64,000 nt of DNA from Roseibium alexandrii DFL-11 (lineage in GTDB: Bacteria; Pseudomonadota; Alphaproteobacteria; Rhizobiales; Stappiaceae). The notes under the pieces were generated by a model. It was not told the origin of the DNA. It saw only the letters and a list, made by a program, of their open reading frames with translations, and ran no database searches. The stretch lies in contig NZ_CM011002.1 of assembly GCF_000158095.2 (NCBI RefSeq), positions 2,511,152 to 2,575,151 on the forward strand, read 5' to 3'. Of this stretch, positions 63,164 through 64,000 are shown one piece after another. Within the stretch, counting starts at the first letter, position 1; the number at the start of each line of letters is the position of its first letter. The position numbers were made by a program, and so were the translations under genes.

Positions 63164-63904
63164 ATGGGTGTGACGAAGGACGGGCGGTATTCGCCTAATT
63201 GGGGCGGGATTTCTAAGTACGATCCGGAATTCTGCGAGTTGGCGGTCGAACTCGGCAGGGAGGGTAAGAGCCTGTCACAGATCGCGGTCGCTTGCGGCAT
63301 CTGTCGCAAGACGATGGAAAACTGGCGACGCGAACACGCGGACTTTGCAGAGGCGCTCAGCTTCGCTGTCACATGCGCTCAAGCACATTGGGAAGAACTC
63401 GGGCGGGACAACATCGACAACAAATCCTTTTCCGTCCCTATGTGGGCAAAGTCGATGTCTGCGCGGTTCAAGGACGACTACACCGAACGCCGGGAACTGA
63501 CTGGCGCCGATGGTGGCGCACTTCACACCCAAAACGTGACGCAAATCGAACTTATCGCAGCCGAACCGAAAACCAACACCGCAAGGGGTTGGGCAACCAG
63601 TGCCGGGGCAAAGTCGATCGAAAACATCCCTGTCGAAGTTCTGGACGCTGTGACCGACGACCCGGTGCCGGGACTGATTGAAGGCAACAACGAAGACGAA
63701 CAGGACAGGCGGGGGCCGGTTGCCGAAGCGGGTTCGGTGGACGTGGAACTGGTGCCAGCGTCGGCAGCTACGTTTGAGCAACACCCGCTGCACGAAAAAC
63801 AACTACAACGGCCATCGGGCAAAGAAGCTGGCCTGAAGATGTCGGACGTTGCATCGAAGCCGGAACGAATAACTCGCAAGCAGCGTGTTCGAGGGATGCC
63901 TTAG
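63164..63904 (+). CDS. Phage terminase small subunit-like protein
   Basis: A 246-residue protein. The N-terminal 115 residues resemble gp3/TerS-type terminase small subunits: SKYDPEFCELAVELGREGKS, LSQIAVACGICRKTMENWRR and a C-terminal MWAKSMSARFKDDYTERREL. These subunits recognise the packaging site of phage DNA. The last 130 residues are low-complexity, acidic then basic. ATG 63164 has GGAG seven bases upstream. It is the first gene after the tRNA and probably marks the start of a prophage or remnant that continues past the window. Confidence 0.78.
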   Translation: MGVTKDGRYSPNWGGISKYDPEFCELAVELGREGKSLSQIAVACGICRKTMENWRREHADFAEALSFAVTCAQAHWEELGRDNIDNKSFSVPMWAKSMSARFKDDYTERRELTGADGGALHTQNVTQIELIAAEPKTNTARGWATSAGAKSIENIPVEVLDAVTDDPVPGLIEGNNEDEQDRRGPVAEAGSVDVELVPASAATFEQHPLHEKQLQRPSGKEAGLKMSDVASKPERITRKQRVRGMP

Positions 63905-64000
63905 AATTTAAGCGGCTCTAAAATTAAGGAAGCGGCTTAACGTTAGAATTAAATTTTAAGAACTAGCGCTAAATCCCCGAAACAGGAGTTTGGGTCAGGG
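63905..64000. other. AT-rich tail after the terminase gene
   Basis: The last 96 bases hold repeated TTAGAATT and AGCGGCT words and no gene start that can be supported. The next prophage gene probably lies outside the window. Confidence 0.3.

Noticed and set aside
1..64000. CRISPR array or transposase genes
   Set aside because: No regularly spaced repeats, insertion-sequence ends or transposase motifs were seen.

Overview
The window is chromosomal DNA from an alphaproteobacterium. It most resembles a marine Roseibium/Labrenzia-like member of the Hyphomicrobiales; that placement is an inference from gene content, not from any search. Supporting signs are a SAM-II riboswitch before an O-succinylhomoserine sulfhydrylase gene, a class I lysyl-tRNA synthetase, a PodJ-like Sel1/peptidoglycan-binding polarity protein, a TauE/TIGR02186 pair and CtrA-type TTAA-N7-TTAAC boxes. 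Almost all of the window is ordinary, densely packed housekeeping and accessory sequence. The right end, after a tRNA-Gly gene, looks like the edge of an integrated phage-like element.

Layout. 1-10 kb: the start of a truncated membrane protein, a NarL-type response regulator, a double hot-dog thioesterase, a secreted protein, an ATP-dependent DNA ligase of the ligase-associated DNA damage response (LADR) group, an MCP broken by two frameshifts and a DbpA-type DEAD-box helicase. 10-16 kb: an OmpV/MipA outer-membrane protein, a TetR regulator, and a secretion locus made of an HlyD-type adaptor, a C39-peptidase ABC exporter and a double-glycine-leader substrate fused to an S74-like tail-fibre chaperone domain. 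16-22 kb: glyoxalase I, an NTF2-like protein and the other three LADR genes (exonuclease, Lhr helicase, PdeM). 22-30 kb: AI-2E permease, histidine phosphatase, the TauE pair and the PodJ-like protein. 30-40 kb: a fatty-acid beta-oxidation block (MerR regulator, acyl-CoA dehydrogenase, GST, thiolase, FadB) interrupted by an antisense EAL phosphodiesterase, then an AraC regulator. 40-50 kb: a CtrA-boxed unknown protein, HDAC-like deacetylase, MATE pump, pyrD, a repressor lacking S24 catalytic residues, a degenerate thermonuclease-like protein and a globin-coupled MCP. 50-64 kb: lysK, TerB, apaG, a phospholipid synthase, LysR/LysE, ArsR, metZ with its riboswitch, dcd, a GH3 hydrolase, a NaChBac-type sodium channel, tRNA-Gly and a phage terminase small subunit.

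The most unusual system is at 12.0-16.15 kb. A 179-residue precursor has a textbook GG leader, a GxxxG-rich hydrophobic bacteriocin-like segment and a C-terminal domain like the self-cleaving chaperone of phage tail fibres. Its own promoter and that of the exporter operon carry the same 18-base near-palindrome of LacI-family type. This suggests a jointly repressed export system with two possible processing steps, one by the C39 peptidase and one by the S74-like domain.

Other points of note are a transcription terminator placed between the SAM-II aptamer and metZ, several well-formed operators next to regulator genes (MerR, ArsR, LysR), and the LADR ligase lying about 12 kb from its three partners.
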